Source: Mycteria americana
Lineage: Eukaryota > Chordata > Aves > Ciconiiformes > Ciconiidae
Direction: 5' to 3'
Assembly (NCBI RefSeq): GCF_035582795.1
Contig: NC_134366.1
Span: 7,732,828 to 7,796,827, forward strand
DNA: 64,000 nucleotides
Shown: positions 42,901-48,650 of the stretch, one piece after another
How the letters are laid out: each line of letters starts with the position of its first letter
Position numbering within the stretch: the stretch's first letter is position 1
Program-made: the position numbers and the translations under genes
Notes under the pieces: model-generated
What the model saw: only the letters and a program-made list of their open reading frames with translations
Told to the model about the DNA's origin: nothing
Databases searched by the model: none

Positions 42901-45900
42901 AGCAACTTTCACTGCTGTACAGCACAGTCAGTCACACCGAAATGCAATTAAAGCTGGCATTTCCAGCCTCATTTCAGTCCCCTGGTAGCTGCAACCTTTC
43001 CTTTTAGCAGCACTGCTGCACCCCGGCAGAGCAAATGCAGTCCTAATGAGGGAAACGCTATGAAAATAATCTCGGCGCTTACTAGGGACGCGGCAAAATT
43101 TTAACCTTCGGTATCAGCTGGATCCTGAACCGCTCAATTTTCCTGTTAAATCTCAGGCTTTCCAATGTTGCAGACACAACCAATTCTATAAAGCAAATTA
43201 CAGCACACGACAGCAGTAATTTCTCCATTCCTCCTCTCTTGACATTTACACGGGCAATTTATTGCCTGCTAAAATTACCACTTCCCTCCGTCCAATATCA
43301 AAGGGCTATCTCCTCAGGGTGGTATACTACTGTGCGAACAGATGCCATCTTTCAGAAGCGAAAAGCAAAGCCTCAACTCCATTTTATAATACAAACCTCC
43401 TAATATTCAAATAACTCATGTTTTCAAAACCACTAACTACATTTTGTCCTAACAATTACTCTTACTATTTACAGGTACGTATTAAAGGCACTGCTTTTTC
43501 TGCCTTTCTTGCTTTCAGGCAAGGTGGAGTGGGGAGAAGCATTTTTTAGCTTAATACAACCCCCTGGAAGCCTTTCCATATAAATCTAAGCTTGGCGGGT
43601 AATTTTGTTTCATCATAGTTTTTTTGCTACCTGCATGCCGCAGTCACAGACCATGACTACTTCTGCTCACGGTATGGACTGCTCTCCATCTACACAAAAA
43701 AGTTGATTTATTTAGCTGGGGAAGAAAATAGGTAAGTCACCACTAACTTAACTGGATTTCCCCCTCCGAGCTATAAACTGACCAGGAGAGCATTTTCAGA
43801 TCACCAGTCCAAACGTGTAAAATGCAGAAACAGAATGCCAGTTTCTACAAGCATATCTGTAACACCAGCAGCACGAGTTATATGAGCAGCAAAAACCAAA
43901 TCAGGCTGAGATAGTGACCCACAACTGAAGCAGCTGATCCAAACAACACCTCCCTGCTTATCTTAAATCCATCAGTTCAATACCGAGAATCCCAGTAAGA
44001 AGCTACTTTACAAGATGATCTAAGAAACCTCTTCTTTCATACCGGCATTTGTGGTCTGAATTTACATATTCCTTCTATAAACAAAGAACCACCAAACTGA
44101 GCACAAAGCATTTTGGACAACTATACGCTGCTTTTTAGAGTGGCTGTTACTCTGAAGAGATTGAGAAAATCTTAGTCTTGCTTAATTTATTTCCATGCAA
44201 ATCCATTATTTCCCATTATATTTGGAATATATTAAATTATGACCAAAATACAAGTATGAAGATTCTTTTTAGTGAAGGCAGTAATTTTTCAAAAGTTTAT
44301 GCTTCATCATGCATAAGACAGATTTTTTCCAGAATCAAATCTCAAGTAGCTGGCCCACTCTGGTCACTTATCAAACAACAGTAATCAAAGTCAAGTCCCT
44401 CCCATTGTGAAACTATCAGATTTTGGGATGAAATCCATCCAATTTCTACTCAGAACCTGAGACAAGCACACTTACATAATGGAATTTAACTTTCTTAGAC
44501 CAATTTAAGCCTGAGCAAAACCCAAAGGAGACATTCTTGCGTGATTTTGTCTAGCATCATGCCACAACCTGTACACTATATCCACAGGTAATTGGCCTTC
44601 CTCACCAAAAAACAAGTCCCGAAGTTCCTGGCAAATACGCTGTCTGCATCTCAGAAAGTACGCCTGCCTGGGAATTCATGAGGCTTCCACTGTGATCTCT
44701 CCCATCAGCAAAGAATACTAGTTTCACATATGAAAGGGTTGATGGTGGTGTTGAAAGATAGAGGGAGTGTATTCAAACAAGCAGACTCCTGAATTTTCTA
44801 TTCTGGGAACTATTATATCAGAATACCACTCCCAACCTCTAGTCTATCTGACAACAGCACTGGGATAAGAATAAAATGTAATGTAAGTGAAAGAAACAAG
44901 GGCTTAGCATGAAGCCAGTACAGGATTCAGACTCCCATTTCACAAATTCCTGTGGAGGACATGTCTGTCCATTACTATACATGCTCATAACCTGAAAGTT
45001 CCGCAAAATTGTTGAATCATCAACCGTAGGGAACAGCTCACTGCTTGAAATGTCATCAAAACCTGGTTATTTCAACACCGAACTGAAAGAGACACAGGAA
45101 AAAAAAGCTCGCCATTTTCTGATTAGCTTCATCTCAAACACCATCCAAATTACAAGGAGAGCTCACACAGAGCGGGTCACCTAAGCATTTACACTAACCT
45201 ATAAAACTGTAAACATTTTACAACTTAGCAGAGTTAGCCTCCCTCATTCCAGGGTCAAGATTAGTGTTAATGGTAAAGCAATGTAGCTCCCTAATTATAA
45301 AAGTAGATTTAGAAAACACTTCCTTCCAGTCCTTCAGATTTTGGAATTATTCCCTACCTTAATGAACATTAGCTCTAATCAGATGTTGCATTTTCCCCAG
45401 AAGAAATGCTCTTCATTTTCTACCACCCAAAAGCTTGTTCTAAGAAGAGATTAACTCCTTTCTCACCCAGGGTCCAAGTAACGTTCTTGCCATCATAATA
45501 CAAAGCAAGACTTACTCAAAAGCTTCTCTGAAGCCAAACTAAGTCGCTATCCTCCTAGACTTTAGGAGGCATACTTGGCTAAGCAGAGGACCCAACCTAA
45601 ATCTCACAGTTTAACTTCCTTGTTTTTCCAACAGCTTTACAAGATGGAAGTAAGACCCCAATGACCTGTTTCTACTGCTTGAACTTTTACATAATTATTT
45701 GCCTAGAAATTTAATGCTCCTGTATTTAAGAGTAACTTTGCAGTTTTAACATGCAAGATTTTTACCTAAGTGGTAACACAGAATTGTCAAGGACAATGAA
45801 AGGAAAACTACAGTAAAACAGATTTTTTTTACCCTCTTAATTCTATGTTCACACAACTTGTAGCTGTCCTAATAAAACCAATCTTGTCCCATCAAACCTA

Positions 45901-47812
45901 ATACCACACTAGTCTCAGAAAACTGTAGTTGAAGAAGTTCAGCAGTAGGTCTTAATAGACGGTAGGTAAGTTTTTGCCCATCCTTTCTGTACAAATACTG
46001 TTGTTCAACACATCACCGACCAGATTAACGATACTATACTATTTCTTCTGTTTTTCCTCCACTGAGTATATACCCTGCTATCATCTGATTTTTTGACCGC
46101 CGCTTGTCATTATCAACAGATGAAAGACCAAAGCTCAACAGTACACCCAGTCTCCATCACAGACTTCTACAGGACAGAATTTCAAGCATTCTTCCTTCCC
46201 ACTTATACTGCCCGTTCCTCGTTTTCACCAGTACTCATAGAAAAAAAAGAGAAAAGAAAACATAACACGCAAGACAGACAATAAAACTGACTGCAACAAG
46301 TGATGTCAAATATACTATGCAAACTGATCAATCTACTACTTGCTGTTCCTTTTAGGGACTAGACAAATTCATTATCCTTTTTACACCACCCTGTCCCAAA
46401 GTCAGGCTGCAGTTACATACAAAATCCAAGAAACAGCTCTGCTTATTTAGCCTTTTTTTTTTTTTTAAGGGTTCTTTCTGCTGAGTGCATAACAAAAGAT
46501 AGATTACCAATTTAGCCACTACTTTAATGTAAAAACCCCTTTTACAGCAGCACAGTATCTCTCTGTAGCATCTTCTTTTTTTTCCAACCGCACATTATCT
46601 TCAACATTGATCTACGCTTTTAAGTTTGATCGATTAGGATAGCTGTACTATGGCTTATTTCCCTCTGCTTTAAGAACCCGAACACCAAAACATCTGAAAC
46701 TGTTTTCCATCAAAGATGGTGAGTGTAGGAGGAGAAAGGATTACAGGTGTGGGCAGTTATAGAACAAAAACCCTGTCAGCTACTATAGACTTGTGCTGAA
46801 CGCTTCCAGGAAGTTCCTCCACGTAGATTAGCCTGCGCTGGATTGTACCAGCAACGCCGGGCGAGAGCAGCACGATCCCGTGGTGGGGACACGACGGAGT
46901 CAATACGACCCCATGGCCTTAACGAGTACAACCGGCTCCACAGTCAGCTTGGCTGCACTGCTGATGCAGATATGAAGCATCGCTACGGAGGGGAAAAAAA
47001 AAAAACCCAACCCCAACCAAAACGCCAGAAATGGGCAACAGAGCAACCTGGTTTCCCCTCGGCATTTCAAAATTGGGCTGTAAATCCTGTGTTTGGAGAG
47101 TCAGATCAGAGATTCCCTCGGCCAGCGGGACCGGAGCGCTCCCGGTCCGCACCGCATCCCTTACCGGTCCCACGGGCTGACAACCACCCGCGCCGAGAGC
47201 GCCTGCCCTGACCCCCGCTTCCCCGGGAGCGGCAGCAGCCGGGGGTGCTGGCACCTCGGGGTGAGCTGCCAGCACAGCGACAGACCCCGGCGGGCAGGAA
47301 CCTCCTCACGCCCCCTCGACCCGGCTCTCCAGGGTCCGCGCCGCACCGCGGAGCCGTTAGGGAAGGCCCGGCCGGCAGCGCGGCGGCGGGGCGCGAAACT
47401 TCCGATCAGGGGCACGGCGGCCCCGCGCCCGCAGCCCCGGGCCCGCAGCGCTCTGCGGCGCCGCCATGGCGGGGCCCGCCCGCCCGTCCGCCGCGGCTGC
47501 GCGCTCCCGGCGGCGGGAAGCGGGGCGGCCCTGCCCTGCCCTGCCCTCCCCTCCCCACCGCCGCCGCTGCACCTGCTGCCGCGGAGGGCGGCGATGCGGC
47601 GGGGGCCGCCGGGCCGGGCCGGGCCGGGCTCCCCCGCGAGCAGGGGGGCGCTGCGGAGCCCGGGACGACCCGCCCGCGCCGGGGAAAGGCGCCGCACCTC
47701 CGCCCCAACGGCCCGCCACCCCCCCACCACCACCACCTCACGGCGGCGGCCCGCGCTCACCCACGCTCCGGTAGCCCAGGATCGCGATCTTGCGGGACTT
47801 GGACGGTGGCAT
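4815..47812 (-). CDS. RHEB: RHEB, small GTPase that activates mTORC1 (8 coding exons, complete)
   Basis: Joining exons 47761-47812, 27569-27640, 20579-20646, 17206-17288, 12819-12875, 12671-12718, 12053-12134 and 4815-4907 gives exactly 555 nt, 184 codons plus stop, the length of human RHEB. All introns are GT-AG and phases match at every junction. The protein shows the RHEB P-loop GYRSVGKSS with Arg15 where Ras has Gly12, switch I YDPTIENT (Tyr35, Thr38, Asn41), DTAGQ with Gln64, the guanine-specificity NKKD around residue 119, SSAK around 150, and a C-terminal CSVM box whose Cys181 is farnesylated for membrane attachment. In the known pathway GTP-RHEB binds and activates mTORC1, and TSC2 is its GAP. 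Residue 3 is Pro (Gln in human). No pseudogene signs: introns are present and there are no stops. The same-strand upstream neighbour is PRKAG2. Confidence 0.97.
8781..8847. repeat. T-rich (TTTG)n simple repeat
   Basis: Nearly pure T with interspersed G, including four TTTG units in a row. It is low complexity within RHEB intron 7. On the RHEB sense strand it reads A/C-rich. Confidence 0.8.
10821..10866. repeat. short minisatellite, unit AGTAACTTGTAG
   Basis: Three copies of AGTAACTTGTAG at 10821, 10842 and 10854. The last two are directly adjacent; the first is separated by a partial unit. Confidence 0.8.
11547..11625. repeat. T-rich (GTTT)n simple repeat
   Basis: T-dominated tract with GTTT units followed by C5, in RHEB intron 7. 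Low complexity only. Confidence 0.8.
12053..12134 (-). CDS. RHEB: RHEB coding exon 7
   Basis: Completes Arg127 and encodes residues 128-154, [20 protein letters not shown] then SSAKENQ. It holds Ser130 and the G5 SSAK guanine-contact motif. The acceptor is gtcag before GGTGATC and the donor is CAG/gtaatg. Confidence 0.97.
12135..12670 (-). other. RHEB: RHEB intron 6
   Basis: 536-nt intron with donor CG/gtatgt and acceptor ggtcag. It contains an A17 run at 12434-12450 (T17 in the transcript). Nothing else was recognised. Confidence 0.9.
12434..12450. repeat. A17 homopolymer
   Basis: Seventeen consecutive A on the plus strand in RHEB intron 6. A short poly-U run in the transcript. Confidence 0.85.
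12671..12718 (-). CDS. RHEB: RHEB coding exon 6
   Basis: Completes Gln111 and encodes [15 protein letters not shown] plus two bases of Arg127. NKKD is the G4 motif that selects guanine. At 48 nt it is the smallest coding exon and lies only 100 nt from exon 5. Confidence 0.97.
12719..12818 (-). other. RHEB: RHEB intron 5 (100 nt)
   Basis: A very short GT-AG intron (donor gtaagt, acceptor ttcacag), close to the vertebrate minimum, so exons 5 and 6 are probably recognised by intron definition. Confidence 0.93.
12819..12875 (-). CDS. RHEB: RHEB coding exon 5
   Basis: Completes Ser92 and encodes [18 protein letters not shown] plus the first two bases of Gln111. The acceptor is ttgcag and the donor is gtaagt. 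Confidence 0.97.
12876..17205 (-). other. RHEB: RHEB intron 4
   Basis: 4.3-kb intron of AT-rich unique sequence. The only clear structure is an A26 run at 15933-15958. No gene-like signal was seen. Confidence 0.9.
15933..15958. repeat. A26 homopolymer
   Basis: Twenty-six uninterrupted A on the plus strand, the longest homopolymer in the window. No retroelement body was recognised upstream of it and no flanking direct repeats were identified, so it is called only as a homopolymer. Confidence 0.85.
17206..17288 (-). CDS. RHEB: RHEB coding exon 4
   Basis: Encodes residues 65-91, [20 protein letters not shown] then YSVTSIK, plus two bases of Ser92. This is switch II and the following strand, containing Tyr67, Ile69 and Ile76 of the mTOR-contacting surface. 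The acceptor is ctacag and the donor gtaata. Confidence 0.97.
17992..18024. repeat. perfect inverted repeat (14-bp stem, 5-nt loop)
   Basis: GTATTTGTGTTGCA at 17992-18005 is exactly complementary to TGCAACACAAATAC at 18011-18024, around a GGAAA loop. Pairing stops at the next base on each side. The stem is too short for a typical pre-miRNA. Confidence 0.9.
19777..19799. repeat. C13-T10 homopolymer junction
   Basis: Thirteen C followed by ten T on the plus strand, so A10G13 in the RHEB transcript. It is a pure polypurine/polypyrimidine tract of intron 3 and likely length-variable. Confidence 0.85.
20307..20428. repeat. 16-bp tandem array, 8 copies, unit CCCCCCACAAAACAAA
   Basis: C6 blocks start at 20311, 20327, 20343, 20359, 20375, 20391, 20407 and 20423, exactly 16 bp apart, with identical spacers. 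The last unit breaks off as CCCCCCAG. On the RHEB sense strand the unit is GGGGGGTTTGTTTTGT, about 150 nt downstream of the exon 3 donor. Open frames across it on the minus strand merely translate the repeat and are not genes. Confidence 0.97.
20579..20646 (-). CDS. RHEB: RHEB coding exon 3
   Basis: Completes Thr42 and encodes residues 43-64: [20 protein letters not shown] then GQ, ending exactly after Gln64 of the G3 motif. The acceptor is ttctag and the donor CAA/gtaagt. Confidence 0.97.
20647..27568 (-). other. RHEB: RHEB intron 2
   Basis: 6.9-kb intron of mostly unique sequence. It holds a 24-bp direct duplication at 26553-26604. The many short open frames here show no family resemblance and no exon-like splice context. 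Confidence 0.9.
26553..26604. repeat. 24-bp direct duplication
   Basis: TTCTGCTGATTACTTCATTC followed by AAAC occurs at 26553-26576 and again, identical, at 26581-26604, separated by TTAC. This is a local replication-slippage type duplication in RHEB intron 2. Confidence 0.9.
27569..27640 (-). CDS. RHEB: RHEB coding exon 2
   Basis: Completes Gly18 and encodes [20 protein letters not shown] then IEN (residues 19-41) plus one base of Thr42. It carries the P-loop Lys19-Ser20 and switch I with Tyr35 and Thr38. The acceptor is ttacag and the donor gtaagt. Confidence 0.97.
29541..30086 (+). mobile_element. CR1 LINE retrotransposon, 5'-truncated
   Basis: The 3' end shows the CR1 hallmark: GGTTGGACTCGATGATCTTA, then two ATTCTGTG octamers at 30070-30085. 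Upstream is the open C-terminal part of the CR1 ORF2 polyprotein. The element is in antisense orientation inside RHEB intron 1. The 5' end is a truncation at about 29541, where a 24-bp segment (GTGTTCAGTTTTGGGCCCCC then CACT) occurs twice, at 29541 and 29579. Confidence 0.93.
29579..30000 (+). pseudogene. CR1 ORF2 C-terminal remnant
   Basis: An open frame ending with TAG at 29998 encodes the tail of the CR1 ORF2 protein, with motifs such as [40 protein letters not shown] and [16 protein letters not shown]. This tail follows the reverse transcriptase domain, which is missing because of 5' truncation, as is the endonuclease. The frame has no stop codons or frameshifts, suggesting a fairly young copy. 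Similar fragments are often mis-annotated as host proteins in bird genomes. It is a transposon remnant, not a functional gene. Confidence 0.88.
32187..32220. repeat. overlapping short inverted repeats
   Basis: TGGCCTCT (32187-32194) pairs with AGAGGCCA (32199-32206) around CCGA. CCGAAGAG (32195-32202) alternatively pairs with CTCTTCGG (32213-32220). The two stems share bases and so exclude each other. Confidence 0.8.
32767..32802. repeat. 14-bp direct duplication TTTTGTCACAAAAG
   Basis: Identical 14-mers at 32767-32780 and 32789-32802, 22 bp apart. The unit is itself a near-palindrome (TTTTGTCACAAAA). Confidence 0.8.
35789..35803. repeat. T15 homopolymer
   Basis: Fifteen T on the plus strand in RHEB intron 1, with more T-rich sequence just downstream. 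Confidence 0.8.
36108..36147. repeat. 17-bp imperfect direct duplication
   Basis: TCACTGAAATGCAGATC at 36108 and TCACTGAAATGGAGATC at 36131, one mismatch, period 23 bp. Confidence 0.75.
40155..40206. repeat. 18-bp tandem triplication
   Basis: Three tandem units of about AGTATTAACTCCTCATTC starting at 40155, 40173 and 40191. The second begins TTT, and the third ends CTT after CTCCT. Confidence 0.85.
46453..46466. repeat. T14 homopolymer
   Basis: Fourteen T on the plus strand, in the part of RHEB intron 1 near the CpG island. Confidence 0.8.
47529..47556 (-). promoter_or_regulatory. RHEB: G-quadruplex motif in RHEB intron 1 (sense strand)
   Basis: The minus strand reads two G4 runs and four G3 runs separated by loops of one or two bases (A, A, CA, CA, CA). 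It lies about 205 nt inside the intron from the exon 1 donor, on the non-template strand, so it could form in DNA behind RNA polymerase or in the pre-mRNA. Folding is an inference from the motif. Confidence 0.7.
47761..47812 (-). CDS. RHEB: RHEB coding exon 1
   Basis: ATG at 47810-47812 in context GAGAAG-ATG-CC (A at -3). It encodes [17 protein letters not shown] and one base of Gly18, then the donor G/gtgagc. Residue 3 is Pro by a CCG codon; human RHEB has Gln (MPQSKSRK). The P-loop begins here. Confidence 0.97.
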
Positions 47813-47839
47813 CTTCTCCCCGCCCGGCCCCGAACCACA

Positions 47840-47932
47840 TCAAGGGCGGCGGCAGCGGCTGCGGTCGCGGCGGTGGAGGAGGCGGCGGGCGGCGGGCGGC
47901 TGACGGGGAGCGGGGCGCGCCGCCAGCGACAT
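47840..47932 (-). other. RHEB uORF1 (30 codons)
   Basis: ATG at 47930-47932 opens a 30-codon frame (MSLAARPAPRQPPAARRLLH, then ten more residues; ten Arg in all) ending in TGA at 47840-47842. The start context is weak (C at -3, T at +4). The stop shares its A with the next upstream ATG (TGATG). It matters only if transcription starts above 47932. Confidence 0.45.
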
Positions 47933-47935
47933 GCG

Positions 47936-47960
47936 GCGGGGGGAGGAGGGGGGAGGGGCG
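47936..47960 (+). promoter_or_regulatory. G-rich quadruplex-prone tract, plus strand
   Basis: G-runs of 6, 2, 6, 4 and 2 separated by single bases or dinucleotides on the plus strand, i.e. the RHEB template strand, just upstream of the uORFs. It forms a C-rich stretch in the RHEB leader if transcribed. Confidence 0.6.
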
Positions 47961-48025
47961 GCGGAGCGGCGGGCCGACCGCACGGGACCCGCGGCGCCTG
48001 GCAGCAGCAGCGGCGGCGCCCGCCC

Positions 48026-48031
48026 CACGTG
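48026..48031. promoter_or_regulatory. RHEB: E-box CACGTG (CACGTGAC context)
   Basis: Palindromic CACGTG followed by AC, a good match to the core bound by USF and MiT/TFE factors. It lies about 215 nt upstream of the RHEB ATG. Binding is inferred. Confidence 0.5.
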
Positions 48032-48066
48032 ACCGCCGGGCTCGCCAGCCCCTCACGTACCTGTGC

Positions 48067-48078
48067 GTCACGCGTCAC
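48067..48078. promoter_or_regulatory. RHEB: tandem CRE-like half-sites
   Basis: GTCACGCGTCAC contains two CGTCA/TCACG-type half-sites in 12 bp. This resembles tandem CREB/ATF half-sites within the RHEB promoter. Motif match only. Confidence 0.4.
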
Positions 48079-48193
48079 AGGCCGGAGCGGCGACCTCGCC
48101 GCCGCCGAGAGCCGGCGCCAGGCGCCGCCAGGGGAAAAACTCGCTGCGTCATGCCTTCCCCCGCCCGCCCACCGGGCGGCAGCGCGGGCGGCC

Positions 48194-48198
48194 ATTGG
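48194..48198 (-). promoter_or_regulatory. RHEB: CCAAT box
   Basis: Plus-strand ATTGG within CCATTGGCGG, so CCAATGG on the RHEB strand, the extended NF-Y consensus. It lies about 380 nt upstream of the RHEB ATG, consistent with a TSS near 48.05-48.15 kb. Confidence 0.55.
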
Positions 48199-48239
48199 CG
48201 GAGAGCGGCGGCTGCGGGCGCTGACGGCGTTCAAAGAAA

Positions 48240-48249
48240 GGGGCGGGGC
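48240..48249 (+). promoter_or_regulatory. RHEB: GC box GGGGCGGGGC
   Basis: A perfect Sp1/KLF consensus between the two CCAAT boxes of the RHEB promoter. Confidence 0.6.
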
Positions 48250-48277
48250 TGAGCAGCAAGGGCGAGCGGGGACGCGG

Positions 48278-48282
48278 ATTGG
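48278..48282 (-). promoter_or_regulatory. RHEB: second CCAAT box
   Basis: Plus-strand ATTGG in GGATTGGGTGG, 84 bp upstream of the first CCAAT on the RHEB strand. Paired CCAAT boxes are common in TATA-less promoters, and no TATA box is visible. Confidence 0.45.
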
Positions 48283-48301
48283 GTGGAGGGCGCCTGAGAG
48301 C

Positions 48302-48313
48302 CGCGCGTGCGCA
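48302..48313. promoter_or_regulatory. RHEB: NRF1-like site CGCGCGTGCGCA
   Basis: Fits the GC-rich palindromic NRF1 core (GCGYRTGCGC type) at the distal side of the RHEB promoter. Motif match only. Confidence 0.45.
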
Positions 48314-48333
48314 GGGCAGCTAGCGCGCGGCTG

Positions 48334-48402
48334 CCTGAGGGGCGGTTGCTGCGTCCCGCGCCGCGGGCTTCAACGGCCGCCGCGCTCCTGAGGGGCGGCT
48401 GC
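48334..48402. repeat. imperfect GC-rich duplication in the CpG island
   Basis: CCTGAGGGGCGGTTGC near 48334 and CCTGAGGGGCGGCTGC near 48387, one mismatch, about 53 bp apart. Each copy contains a GGGGCGG core, so the duplication doubles a potential Sp1 site. Confidence 0.7.
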
Positions 48403-48650
48403 CGGGTGCTGGCCGTCCCCGGGGGCTCCTCCCCGGGAAGGCGGCTGCACGACGAGCCGGTGGATCGGATCCGAGTGCGGCTCCTGGGAGGGGCGGCGTC
48501 GCTTCGTGACCCGGAGCGCTGCAGGCGTTTGGTGGCGGCCGGCTTCCCTGTCAGGAGCGGCGGGGAGCCGGCGGGCCGCGGTCGCAGTCCGTAGAGCCGG
48601 AGGCTTCAAGGCTGCCTGTCCCGGAAAGTGTCACTCCGCCGGGCTGCGAC

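Larger units (their letters stand above)
27641..47760 (-). other. RHEB: RHEB intron 1
   Basis: 20.1-kb first intron. It contains a CR1 LINE fragment (29541-30086), small duplications at 32767-32802, 36108-36147 and 40155-40206, paired hairpins at 32187-32220, T-runs at 35789-35803 and 46453-46466, and a strong G-quadruplex motif just inside the donor (47529-47556). No additional exon can be supported. One antisense ORF (34972-35193) has a splice-acceptor-like and Kozak-like context but no recognisable domain. Confidence 0.9.
27595..47840 (-). other. RHEB uORF2 overlapping the main start (41 codons across exons 1-2)
   Basis: ATG at 47838-47840, 28 nt upstream of and out of frame with the RHEB ATG. 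It begins [20 protein letters not shown], reads through exon 1 in another frame and, after splicing, ends at TGA 27595-27597 in exon 2. In unspliced RNA it would meet TGA at the donor. The start context is weak (T at -3, T at +4), so leaky scanning to the stronger RHEB ATG is expected. Confidence 0.5.
47813..48100 (-). other. RHEB: RHEB 5' UTR (approximate)
   Basis: GC-rich leader upstream of the RHEB ATG, rich in CCG/GCC triplets at 47840-47910. It contains two upstream ATGs (47930-47932 and 47838-47840), described as chained uORFs. The 5' limit is inferred from the position of CCAAT and GC boxes beyond it and is uncertain by 100 nt or more. Confidence 0.5.
47100..48650. promoter_or_regulatory. 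RHEB: CpG island covering RHEB promoter, exon 1 and start of intron 1
   Basis: A sharp switch from AT-rich flanks to very GC-rich, CpG-dense sequence. Long open frames across both strands here (several hundred codons) are an artefact of low stop-codon density, being Pro/Ala/Arg/Gly-rich and mutually overlapping. RHEB exon 1 is the only supported coding sequence in it. The boundaries are estimated by eye. Confidence 0.9.

Noticed and set aside
47093-48391. Very long open frames (up to about 430 codons) on both strands in the CpG island
   Set aside because: They overlap each other in several frames, are Pro/Ala/Arg/Gly-rich, and result from few stop codons in GC-rich DNA. Only RHEB exon 1 has coding and splice support.
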